From positions 1 to 63,442 of the forward strand of contig JAJZFQ010000100.1 of the NCBI GenBank assembly GCA_021805275.1: a stretch of 63,442 nucleotides of DNA, given 5' to 3'. The DNA comes from Pseudomonadota bacterium (GTDB taxonomy: Bacteria; Pseudomonadota; Gammaproteobacteria; Steroidobacterales; Steroidobacteraceae). Numbering within the stretch: the stretch's first letter is position 1; each line of letters starts with the position of its first letter. Under the pieces are notes generated by a model that was not told where the DNA came from, did not search any database, and saw only the letters and a program-made list of their open reading frames with translations. Position numbers and translations under genes: made by a program. Shown in pieces: positions 26,701-33,751 of the stretch.

Positions 26701-27013
26701 CCTCGTGCCAGTGACGGCGCAGCAGCCGATGGGCGATGCCGTGGAAGGTGCCGATCCACAGCACCCCGGGCGGCATGCCGAGCAGGCTCTCGACGCGCGC
26801 GCGCATCTCACCGGCCGCCTTGTTGGTGAAGGTGACGGCGAGGATGGCGTGCGGGGAGACGCCCTCGGCCTGGATCAGCCAGGCGATGCGGTGCGTGAGC
26901 ACCCGTGTCTTGCCGCTGCCGGCACCCGCCAGCACCAGCACCGGGCCGAGCGGCGCGGTGACCGCGGCCCGCTGGGCCGCATTGAGCCGCTCAAGGATCG
27001 GTTCGAGACTCAT
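23720..27013 (-). CDS. uvrD: DNA helicase II (UvrD/PcrA type) interrupted by an intein
   Basis: The 1097-aa precursor gives a 739-aa helicase after removal of a 358-aa intein (residues 252-609); E. coli UvrD is 720. Helicase parts seen: N-terminal Q-motif region LNAAQRAAV, Walker A AGAGSGKTR (29-37), motif Ia AVTFTNKAAGEM, motif II VDEFQDTN (219-226), motif III VGDDDQ joined to SVYGWRGA after splicing, motif IV EQNYRST, motif V HTAKGLEFPIVFL and motif VI GMTRA. UvrD unwinds DNA 3' to 5' in nucleotide-excision and mismatch repair. The gene starts 15 bp after gloB and overlaps trkA by 4 bp. Confidence 0.94.
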   Translation of the reverse strand: MSLEPILERLNAAQRAAVTAPLGPVLVLAGAGSGKTRVLTHRIAWLIQAEGVSPHAILAVTFTNKAAGEMRARVESLLGMPPGVLWIGTFHGIAHRLLRRHWHEAGLIESFQIIDSEDQQRLIKKLLKAQQLDETRWVPREVQWFINSNKDEGRRSKHLKAGNDPIRAQMIRLYALYEDACARSGVVDFAELLLRAYELWRDQPALLEHYRQRFRHVLVDEFQDTNTIQYAWLKLLAGADGCPFVVGDDDQCLAAGTMITMADGSQKAIETIEVGEAVLSSYGSGDFRPARVTRKFATRRQGSMVRLHMRSGRVICSTPEHTHLAGYVRGETPQTHCLYLLHKEGVGYRLGTSQVYTSGQARPMVGLKGRALAEQADAAWVIRTHFSENEARLDEMLTSLRYGLPTLPFVPRKAQGRNGLVHDPEYIGRVFRSIDTDTAAAQLLADSGLERERPHHVPRNRGSCRRNIVITLCGDRRESNPLHCMRIWGTDTGDRAALEDLGLSVRSAKSGRRSWRLETVRGDFGELMRIARRIREALGARYILQARILTQPLPFVRAAGVRPGMVMASETAGFDVVDRVQNEQADLEVYDLNIDRTHNYIANGLVTHNSVYGWRGARVENLQQFGRDFPSVKLFRLEQNYRSTGSILAAANGLIANNSGRLGKTLWTSGEHGEPIRLYAAFNERDEAEFVCQRIRDHVAHGGLHRDVAILYRSNAQSRVFEETFLSTRVPYRVYGGLRFFERAEIKDALAYLRLIANRRDDASFERVVNLPTRGIGAKSLDTLRAAAREAGCPLWEAAHACLGEALGPKASTALRGFLELIERLAEQVRGLALHEQVDRMLAASGLIEFHKRDKADRGEARVENLEELVSAARGFNTEGLDSDLPPLEAFLAHVTLESGEGQADAWEDCVQMMTLHTAKGLEFPIVFLCGMEDGLFPHQRSIGDLEGLEEERRLCYVGMTRAMKQLYLTYAEQRRLHGIDSFSQPSRFIKETPEALLEEIRPRLQVSRPVAAGRFARELGYEPVPVSRPRYVPRAPREESPSIPGIRLGARVRHGKFGEGVILDLEGSGPQARVQVNFERQGTKWLVMQYANLEPL
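25187..26260 (-). other. intein in UvrD helicase
   Basis: The insert begins with Cys252 (CLAAGTMITMADGSQ, block A), has block B around STPEHTHLAGY, and ends with block F/G (EVYDLNIDRTHNYIANGLV, then THN) followed by Ser610 as the +1 nucleophile. Junction codons were checked on the DNA: TGC at 26258-26260, AAC at 25187-25189, TCG (Ser) at 25184-25186. Its 358 residues exceed a minimal intein, so a central domain of about 190 residues (near 372-560, including THFSENEARLDEM and VITLCGDRR) is present. This centre resembles, from memory, that of other helicase inteins; I could not identify LAGLIDADG or HNH catalytic motifs in it. Confidence 0.92.
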
Positions 27014-27028
27014 GGCCGGCGCATTCTA

Positions 27029-27817
27029 CTACCACCGGTTGCGCAGCTCGCGCAGTCGCAGGAACACCGTGCGCGCGTCGGGTCTGGGCTCAAGGGTGGG
27101 AAACGTCGCACGCAGCCGCTCGATCACAGCGGGGCTGTCCAAGCGCAGAAATGTGTTGATGCGCCGCTCGTCGGCCAGCGTCATGACAGGCGCACTGCCA
27201 GGCTCAGTCGCCCGGACGCTCGTGAGCACCGTCTCGGCGTCCGGGTTGCCCGGTTCCCGATCCAGCGTGAATTCCAGATTGCGCACGAGGTACTCGTGGC
27301 CTGGAAACACCCGGGTCGCATCCGGCAGGCGCGCGAGCAGCCGGCTGAAGGTCTCGTAGAGCCGCTCGGGGTCGCCGCCGTTGTGGCAGTTGCCCGCACC
27401 GGCATTGAACAAGGTATCACCGCTGAACAGCGCCGGGCGCTCACCATGCGCGAGCAGACACACGTGCGCGAGCGTATGGCCAGGCGTGTCCAGGCACTCC
27501 AGCTCGAGCCGCCCGACACGGATCACATCACCAGCGCCGAGCCCGCGGTCGACGCCGCCGATGCGGGCGGCGGCCCGCGCATGTGCCAGCACCTTCGCGC
27601 CGCTTGCCGCGACGAGCCCGGCGTTGCCCCCGGTGTGATCGGCGTGCTCATGGGTATTGAGGATCTGCGTGATCCGCCAGCCGCGCGTCCGGGCGGCCGC
27701 CCAGCACAAGTGCCATTCGAGCGGATCGATGGCGAGCGCCTCGCCGGTCTCGGGGCAGGCGACCAGGTAGTGGAAATTGCGGTAGGCGTTGCCCGTCCAG
27801 ATGCGCTCGATCTGCAT
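27029..27817 (-). CDS. gloB: hydroxyacylglutathione hydrolase (glyoxalase II)
   Basis: A 262-aa metallo-beta-lactamase-fold hydrolase that converts S-lactoylglutathione to lactate and glutathione, finishing methylglyoxal detoxification begun by GloA. The binuclear metal site is THEHADHTGGN, with further ligands in TPGHTLAHVC, SGDTLFNAG and FPGHEYL. The C-terminal glutathione-binding domain is complete. The start is MQIERIWTGNAYRNF, because the 39 codons upstream are proline/arginine-rich and unlike the family. It is followed by uvrD after 15 bp. Confidence 0.93.
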   Translation of the reverse strand: MQIERIWTGNAYRNFHYLVACPETGEALAIDPLEWHLCWAAARTRGWRITQILNTHEHADHTGGNAGLVAASGAKVLAHARAAARIGGVDRGLGAGDVIRVGRLELECLDTPGHTLAHVCLLAHGERPALFSGDTLFNAGAGNCHNGGDPERLYETFSRLLARLPDATRVFPGHEYLVRNLEFTLDREPGNPDAETVLTSVRATEPGSAPVMTLADERRINTFLRLDSPAVIERLRATFPTLEPRPDARTVFLRLRELRNRW

Positions 27818-27875
27818 GCGTGCAGCATACCCGATCGGCCGCCCCCCGGCCGCCCCGGTGGGAGCCGGAGGCGGA

Positions 27876-29381
27876 TCAAGCGTGCGCTGCAGGCGCCTGT
27901 GGTGTGTACCGGAGCGCGCGGGGCTCCTCGACACGCAGGGTACACAGGCCGGCGAGCGTCAGGCTCACCCCGCCCAGCACCAGTCCGAAAATGGCGTGGC
28001 CGTGGAAGAAAACCGCCAGCAGCACGCCGAGCACGCTCGCGGCCAGGAGCTGCGGAATGACGACGAAGAAGTTGAAGATCCCCATGTAGAGGCCCATCTT
28101 CTCTGCCGGAAGATGGTCGGCGAGCAGCGTGTAGGGCAGCGACAGGATCGAGGCCCACCCGAAACCGACACCGAGCATCGACAGCAGCAGCCAGCGCGGG
28201 TCGCGGATCCAGACGAATGAGATGAGGCCGGCGGCGGCAGCGGCGAGGTTGATCACATGCGTCCAGCGCAGCCCGACCCGGCGCACGATGCGTGGAATGA
28301 TCAGCGCAGCGAGCACTGCAAAGCCGTTGTAGGCGCCAAAGAGCACATCGACCCAGTTGGCTCCGGCATTGTAGGCCTGCGACAGCGGATTGCTGCTGCC
28401 GAACTGAACGGCGGTCACCGCCGGGGTGGTGTAGATCCACAACGCAAACATGGCGAACCACGAGAAGAACTGCACCCAGGCCAGACGGCGCATGGCCTGC
28501 GGCATGCCGTAGAGGTCCGCCATGACCTGGCGGAGCATGCCGCGGCTGCGCGCGCGGCTGAGCCACAGAAACAGCGCGCCGCCGAGGAGCAGTCCGCCGG
28601 CCAACAGGTACAGCTGCCGGTCGAGCGTGAAGCGGCGGATCAGAACGGTGCCGACGATGCCGCCGGCGAGCAGCGCCACGCCTGGACGCCATGCGCGCGA
28701 GAACGCCGGCGGGGCGGCCTCAGGCGGTGGACGGGAGTCGGCAAAGCCGAGCAGACGCTCGGGCGGGTATTCGCCCGTAGTCAGCACCGTCCAGAGCACT
28801 GCGGCGAGCAGCACGACGGCGCCGCAGTCGAAGGCGATGCGCACGGTGGCAGGGATCTGCCCCGGGGGCGCCACATTGGCGACGCCCAAGCGCGCCAGGA
28901 CCCAGGGCAGGGTCGAGGAGAGCACCGCGCCGACGCCGATGAACAGGGTTTGCAGTGCGAACCCGAGCGGCCGCTGCCCCGTCGGCAGCTGGTCGGCGAC
29001 GAACGCGCGAAACGGCTCCATCGAGATATTGATCGAGGCGTCCATCAGCCACAGCAGCACCGCCGCAACCCACAGTGCCGGTGAATCCGGCATCGCGAGC
29101 AGCGCGGCGGTGGTGAGGATTGCGCCTGCGAGGAAGTACGGCCGGCGCCGTCCGAACCGGCCCCAGGTGTGATCGGAGGCGTAACCGACGATCGGCTGCA
29201 CGAGCAACCCCGTCAGCGGAGCGGCGATCCACAGGGCGGGAATCTCCGCCAGGTGCGCGCCGAGCGTCTGGAAGATACGGCTGACGTTGGCGTTCTGCAG
29301 CCCGAAGGCGAACTGGATGCCGAGAAAGCCGGCCGACATGTTGAGGATCTGTCGGACCGACAGATCCGGCTTGTCGCTCAC
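27876..29381 (-). CDS. MFS sugar transporter, maltose/maltodextrin type (SLC45/GPH-like)
   Basis: A 501-aa protein with twelve predicted membrane segments. The motif GYASDHTWGRFGRRRPYFLAG in the loop after helix 2 is the MFS motif A in the SLC45/sucrose-maltose symporter form, and NISMEPFRAFVADQLP is typical of proteobacterial maltose permeases. It would carry maltose or short maltodextrins across the inner membrane. The GTG start overlaps the preceding glycosidase stop (GTGA), making it the last gene of the GH31-GH13-glycosidase-MFS unit. Confidence 0.85.
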   Translation of the reverse strand: MSDKPDLSVRQILNMSAGFLGIQFAFGLQNANVSRIFQTLGAHLAEIPALWIAAPLTGLLVQPIVGYASDHTWGRFGRRRPYFLAGAILTTAALLAMPDSPALWVAAVLLWLMDASINISMEPFRAFVADQLPTGQRPLGFALQTLFIGVGAVLSSTLPWVLARLGVANVAPPGQIPATVRIAFDCGAVVLLAAVLWTVLTTGEYPPERLLGFADSRPPPEAAPPAFSRAWRPGVALLAGGIVGTVLIRRFTLDRQLYLLAGGLLLGGALFLWLSRARSRGMLRQVMADLYGMPQAMRRLAWVQFFSWFAMFALWIYTTPAVTAVQFGSSNPLSQAYNAGANWVDVLFGAYNGFAVLAALIIPRIVRRVGLRWTHVINLAAAAAGLISFVWIRDPRWLLLSMLGVGFGWASILSLPYTLLADHLPAEKMGLYMGIFNFFVVIPQLLAASVLGVLLAVFFHGHAIFGLVLGGVSLTLAGLCTLRVEEPRALRYTPQAPAAHA

Positions 29382-31630
29382 GGCGTGAGCGCCTGCGGAA
29401 GCGGCGCGATCCTCAGGGCGCCGATCTCCGCACGGTTGAGCGGGCCGGAGGCCCCGCCTTCCCCGCCGGTGTAATAGGCGAAGTGCGCTAGGTCGCTCAT
29501 GTTGAAGCCGCCGGTGAGGCTGAACGCGCAGCGCGCACCCGCCGGGGCATGAAACCGGAGCACCGTCGAGGCCTGTACGCCACGGCTCTGCGGCATGACC
29601 AGCGCACCGTATTGAACGGCTGCGTTGCCGCAGCGGACCGCAATACGCCGCACCGCCGCGGTGATGCCGGTGCTGATCGGCCCGTGGTCATTGTCGTAGT
29701 CCACCCAGGCCAGGTACGTCCCGGCGCGAGGCGCCGTCCAGTGCCGCGGCCAATCCGACCCCACCGCACTCACCGGACCGACACACCGTGAGCGGCTGTG
29801 CAGCGAGGGCAGCCCCTCGGGCCCGCGCGCGGTGATGCTGAAGCATTGCAGCCCGTCGCGCTGCGGCACCGAGACGGTCCCGGACACCGGACCCCAACGC
29901 TTGCCATTGACGTAAAGCGTCCCCGCGACCGCGCTGCCCAGGCGCCAACGCGCGCCCTCGGCCGTCACCGTGGGCGCCGGCGGCGTAGCCGGCAGGTACA
30001 TCGGCGCATTCAGCCGCAGCGCAGCGGCGGCGACGCTGCGGCTCACGAGCCGGACCCGCCTCACCCCGCCCTGCTGACGGACCGTCCCGGCCACGAGCAG
30101 ATTGCCGCCGACCTGTGATGGCCGCACGAGCACGACGCGTTGGCCCTCAAGGGTGAGGCTGATGCTGCGACGGCCGCCGAAGAGCATCGGCACCAGTGCG
30201 ACGGGCAGCTCGGGGTGAACGCTGCCGTCGTCCCGGACGCCGAACACGCCCCGGACCACCAGGTCGAGATATGCGGCCACCGACCACAGCTGGCGGCGCG
30301 AGTCGACCACCGGACCGCCGAGCGGCCCGGGCACGTGCGTCGATTGATCGAGCAGCGAGAAATTCTCCATGTTCGAGCCGCTGAGCGCCGCACCACGCAT
30401 CAGCGAGCGCAGCTCGTGGGCGATCAGGGGCGCATCCTCGATGCGTCGCGCGGCGCGCAGCGTGTATTCGCTGACGAACGGCCAGATCGCCAGGTTGTGG
30501 TAGATGGGCTGGTCGCGCCGTTCCGGCCAGATGACCGGGCTGCCGGCCGGCCAGGTAGGGTAGTGCGCGAGCGCCCGCCGCGCACGCGCCGGGGGAGCCA
30601 CGCCGCTCACAATCGCCAGGTCGAGACCGAGCAGATCGTAGGCGTCGTAGCGGGCTGGTCGTACGCGCCCGCCGATGTAACTCATGTACAAGCCCAGGGT
30701 GGGCCGCCAGAAGCGATGATTGATAGCCTGCTTCAGCTGTTCGGCCTGCGTCGCGTAGCGCCGGGCGAGCAACGTAAGCCCCCGCTGCCGCGCCAGCGTC
30801 GCGGCCAATTGCAGTGCCTGCTCATGCAGCACGTTCGTCGACAGGGAGAAGGACTGCGCGATGAACACCACGTTATGCGCCGTCCACTCCGGATAGGTTT
30901 GCTGGCGCCAGTCGAGGAACGACGTTTCGCCGCGGTACAGGCCGACGTGCCGCTCAAAGGTATAGCGACGATCTTGCCGCAGTGTATCGCGCAGGGCCTG
31001 GAACACGGTGCGGTCAAACTGCGGCTCCCCGAGCAGGTGCCGGACCCCGAGAAACCAGACGATCCGATCGGTGCTGATGGGCCAGCTGCCACCCGAGCCG
31101 GTATCCTGCATCACGTACAGCCCCGGCCGCACACCGCTCCGGCGTACCGGCGAGAGCTTGAACAGCAGCGACGTGCGGGCACGCCTCGGATCGAACCGCC
31201 ACAGCGCGAGGTCCGTCGAATACGACAGATCGCGCGTCCAGGCAAACGGCCAGTCCTTGCCCGCAATGAAGCAGCGGCAGGCAATGGGTCGGCCGTGATT
31301 GAAGGCCGGATCCTGGATGGCACTCACCGAGTCCTTGCGCAAATCCGACTGCGCCATGGCGAACAACGCGTCGAACAACACACTCGCCGTGTGCGTGCGA
31401 TCGCGCTGCGGGCCGATGAGGCGCGTGCCGGCCGGGGATTGCAGCGCGTAGCGGTCCGCGCCGCGACGAGTAACGCGTGCCACGTGGCCCTGCCAGCGCA
31501 ACGTCGCATGCCAGTCACCAGCCGGCGCCGCGGCGGCTGAGGCTGGGCCGCGGGCCGCGCCGAGCACCCCGAGGCACAGCACGGCCGTCATGTGGCGCAA
31601 AATCGCTGCCGTTCGCATGTCGCGGTTCAT
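29378..31630 (-). CDS. secreted six-hairpin (alpha/alpha barrel) glycosidase, family uncertain
   Basis: A 750-aa protein whose ATG overlaps the amylase stop (ATGA). A signal peptide is likely (hydrophobic stretch MTAVLCLGVLGAA after a basic start, Ala-rich cleavage region). The central part looks like an (alpha/alpha)6 barrel: GKDWPFAWTRDLSYSTDLAL, DTGSGGSWPISTDRIVW, GETSFLDWRQQTYPEW and IWPFVSEYTLRAARR. The C-terminal 250 residues are beta-rich. Acidic residues in the FLDW and WTRD blocks are catalytic candidates. GH15, GH37, GH63 and GH78 relatives share this fold and I cannot choose among them. By context it should attack alpha-glucans or debranched oligosaccharides. Confidence 0.65.
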   Translation of the reverse strand: MNRDMRTAAILRHMTAVLCLGVLGAARGPASAAAAPAGDWHATLRWQGHVARVTRRGADRYALQSPAGTRLIGPQRDRTHTASVLFDALFAMAQSDLRKDSVSAIQDPAFNHGRPIACRCFIAGKDWPFAWTRDLSYSTDLALWRFDPRRARTSLLFKLSPVRRSGVRPGLYVMQDTGSGGSWPISTDRIVWFLGVRHLLGEPQFDRTVFQALRDTLRQDRRYTFERHVGLYRGETSFLDWRQQTYPEWTAHNVVFIAQSFSLSTNVLHEQALQLAATLARQRGLTLLARRYATQAEQLKQAINHRFWRPTLGLYMSYIGGRVRPARYDAYDLLGLDLAIVSGVAPPARARRALAHYPTWPAGSPVIWPERRDQPIYHNLAIWPFVSEYTLRAARRIEDAPLIAHELRSLMRGAALSGSNMENFSLLDQSTHVPGPLGGPVVDSRRQLWSVAAYLDLVVRGVFGVRDDGSVHPELPVALVPMLFGGRRSISLTLEGQRVVLVRPSQVGGNLLVAGTVRQQGGVRRVRLVSRSVAAAALRLNAPMYLPATPPAPTVTAEGARWRLGSAVAGTLYVNGKRWGPVSGTVSVPQRDGLQCFSITARGPEGLPSLHSRSRCVGPVSAVGSDWPRHWTAPRAGTYLAWVDYDNDHGPISTGITAAVRRIAVRCGNAAVQYGALVMPQSRGVQASTVLRFHAPAGARCAFSLTGGFNMSDLAHFAYYTGGEGGASGPLNRAEIGALRIAPLPQALTP

Positions 31631-33681
31631 TGCGCGAGTATCACCGCGGAGTCCGCGGGCACGGATACCGTCACATCGCCGTCGGCGATGAGATACGTGG
31701 CATCCGAGAGCAGATCTCTCACGGCCGAGCCGTCGATCATGCTCAGCTCGCCGACCGGCACCGTCACGCTGTGCGCACTCGAGCCCGCGTTCAGCACCAC
31801 GGCGATGCGGTGCCGCGCATCGAATCGACCGTACGCATAGACATCGTCGGCATCGTCCGCGACCAGTGTCATGAACGAGCCGGTCTGCAACGCCGTGTAT
31901 GCCCTGCGGATGCCGATCAGCTCATGCGCAAAGGCCACCGGCGGGTCGGCAAGCGTCGCCTTCGCCCAATCGAAGGTTCTCCGGTCGTCGGGATCGCGGC
32001 CGCCCTGCATGCCGTATTCATCCCCGTAATAGATCGTCGGCGTACCAATGTACGTGAACTGGAAGGCCATCGCCAGTTCGGTCTTGGCGAGACTGCCGCC
32101 GCAGCGCGTTGCGAAGCGCGGCGTGTCTTGCGAACCGAGCTCATTGGTCATCGCCTCCAGGGCATTCGTCGGGATGTCGGCACGCGCCGCGCGCAGCCAC
32201 GCATCGAACTGCGTTACATCGAGCGCTGCGGTTCGGCCGCTCTCGGTGACACCGCACAGCCATTCGGACACCGGATCGGTGAACCCGTGATAGTTCATGG
32301 CGCTGTCCCACTGCTCGCCGTCGTCCAGCCACGGCGCCGGGTCGCGCCAGTATTCCCCGAGAATCTGCGCATCGGGATTGACCGACAGCACCGCTGCGCG
32401 CAGCTCCCGCATGATCCGGTGGTTCGTGGCATCGCTGCCGCCGTGACCATCGGCATCGAGCAGCTGCGCCGAATCCAGCCGCCATCCGTCGATTCCGTAG
32501 GGCGCCCGCAGGTAAGTCTGCACCACCGAGTGCGGGCCGGCGTAGATCTGCTCGCGCACCGGCGAGCCGTGCGCACCGTAGTTGAGTTTGGGCATGGTCG
32601 GCACGAGGTCGAGAAAGCTCGAGTAGTGCGTCGGCCAGCGTTGAAACGTGTACCAGGAGAAATACGGACTCGAGCGGGATCGGTAGGCCCCAGTCACCCG
32701 GCAACTGCGAGCGCCGTAGGTTTCTCTCCCGAACCAGCAATCGCTGTCTCCGGTGTGGTTAAAGACCCCGTCGAGAATGAGGTAGCCGCGCGGACCGTTC
32801 GCGCTGCGGTGCACATCCCGGATGAGCTTCTGCAAATCCGCGGTGGTGCCGAACGCCGGATCGACCTCGTAATAATCAGCCGTGTCGTACTTGTGGTTCG
32901 AGGGTGCCGCGAAGATCGGTGTCAGGTACACGATGTCCGCCCCGAGCGTCTGCTTGATGTAGCCGAGCTTCTGATCGATGCCGGCCAGATCACCGCCGAA
33001 GAACACCTCGGCGTTGCAGCCCCTGACCGTGGCGTAGGGGCTCTTGCCCCAGGCATGCCGCTCGGTCGCACATCCGGCGTAGGTGTAGGCGCCACTCGCG
33101 ATGTCGTTGGCCGGATCGCCGTCGGCGAAGCGGTCGACGAATATCTCGTACATGGTGCCGTGTTTCATCCACTGCGGCGTCCTGAAGCCCGGTACGATGA
33201 AGAAATCGCCGCTCGATGGCTGCGTGGCGCTGACCCCCGCGGCGTTGTACCAGACGGTCTGCGTGCCGTTGCTGATCTCGAAGCGATAGCGCTTCTCGGC
33301 GGCACCGGCCGGGACCGCGCCGCGCCACTCGTCGAACCGACCGGTCGGATCGATCGCGGCGACCCGCATGGGCACGTAGTGATACGCTCCACCGGCGGTA
33401 TCGTAGTATTCGATGTTGACGGACGTGACGTTGTCATGCGCCGTGCGCAGCGTGAGTGTGACGGCATCAGTCGCGTCCGGCTCCAGATTGCTGTCGTACA
33501 GCGGGCCCTGGTCGGCGAACAGGTCGGCTGTCTTGAGCAGCGCTGCGCCGCCGGCGGATGGCAACGGCGCAGCGCCACCCGCCCCGACACTGCACCCGGC
33601 GAGCGCCAGGACAAGGGCGATGAGCCCCAGTGCCGCGGCGTGACGCTTCAACCCGCTCGGCGCTGCGCCCCTGGGGCGCAT
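31627..33681 (-). CDS. GH13 alpha-amylase/neopullulanase-type lipoprotein
   Basis: A 684-aa protein. I chose the ATG of MRPRGAAPSG because it gives a lipoprotein signal with lipobox LALAGC about 30 residues in; the longer open frame lacks one. After an N-terminal beta-sandwich like those of neopullulanases (to about residue 170), the GH13 barrel shows MYEIFVDRFADGD, GYLILDGVFNHTG, the nucleophile in YGIDGWRLDSAQL, the acid/base in AQILGEYWRDP and the third acid in TNELGSQDTPR. It should cleave alpha-1,4 linkages in maltodextrin at the membrane surface. It lies 70 bp after GH31 and overlaps the next gene by 4 bp. Confidence 0.9.
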   Translation of the reverse strand: MRPRGAAPSGLKRHAAALGLIALVLALAGCSVGAGGAAPLPSAGGAALLKTADLFADQGPLYDSNLEPDATDAVTLTLRTAHDNVTSVNIEYYDTAGGAYHYVPMRVAAIDPTGRFDEWRGAVPAGAAEKRYRFEISNGTQTVWYNAAGVSATQPSSGDFFIVPGFRTPQWMKHGTMYEIFVDRFADGDPANDIASGAYTYAGCATERHAWGKSPYATVRGCNAEVFFGGDLAGIDQKLGYIKQTLGADIVYLTPIFAAPSNHKYDTADYYEVDPAFGTTADLQKLIRDVHRSANGPRGYLILDGVFNHTGDSDCWFGRETYGARSCRVTGAYRSRSSPYFSWYTFQRWPTHYSSFLDLVPTMPKLNYGAHGSPVREQIYAGPHSVVQTYLRAPYGIDGWRLDSAQLLDADGHGGSDATNHRIMRELRAAVLSVNPDAQILGEYWRDPAPWLDDGEQWDSAMNYHGFTDPVSEWLCGVTESGRTAALDVTQFDAWLRAARADIPTNALEAMTNELGSQDTPRFATRCGGSLAKTELAMAFQFTYIGTPTIYYGDEYGMQGGRDPDDRRTFDWAKATLADPPVAFAHELIGIRRAYTALQTGSFMTLVADDADDVYAYGRFDARHRIAVVLNAGSSAHSVTVPVGELSMIDGSAVRDLLSDATYLIADGDVTVSVPADSAVILAQ

Positions 33682-33751
33682 GGGCTTTCTTGCGTCGGTC
33701 CGACCGCTGCGCACCGATGCGCTGTCGAGGCGCACTGGCGGCGCGAAGCGC

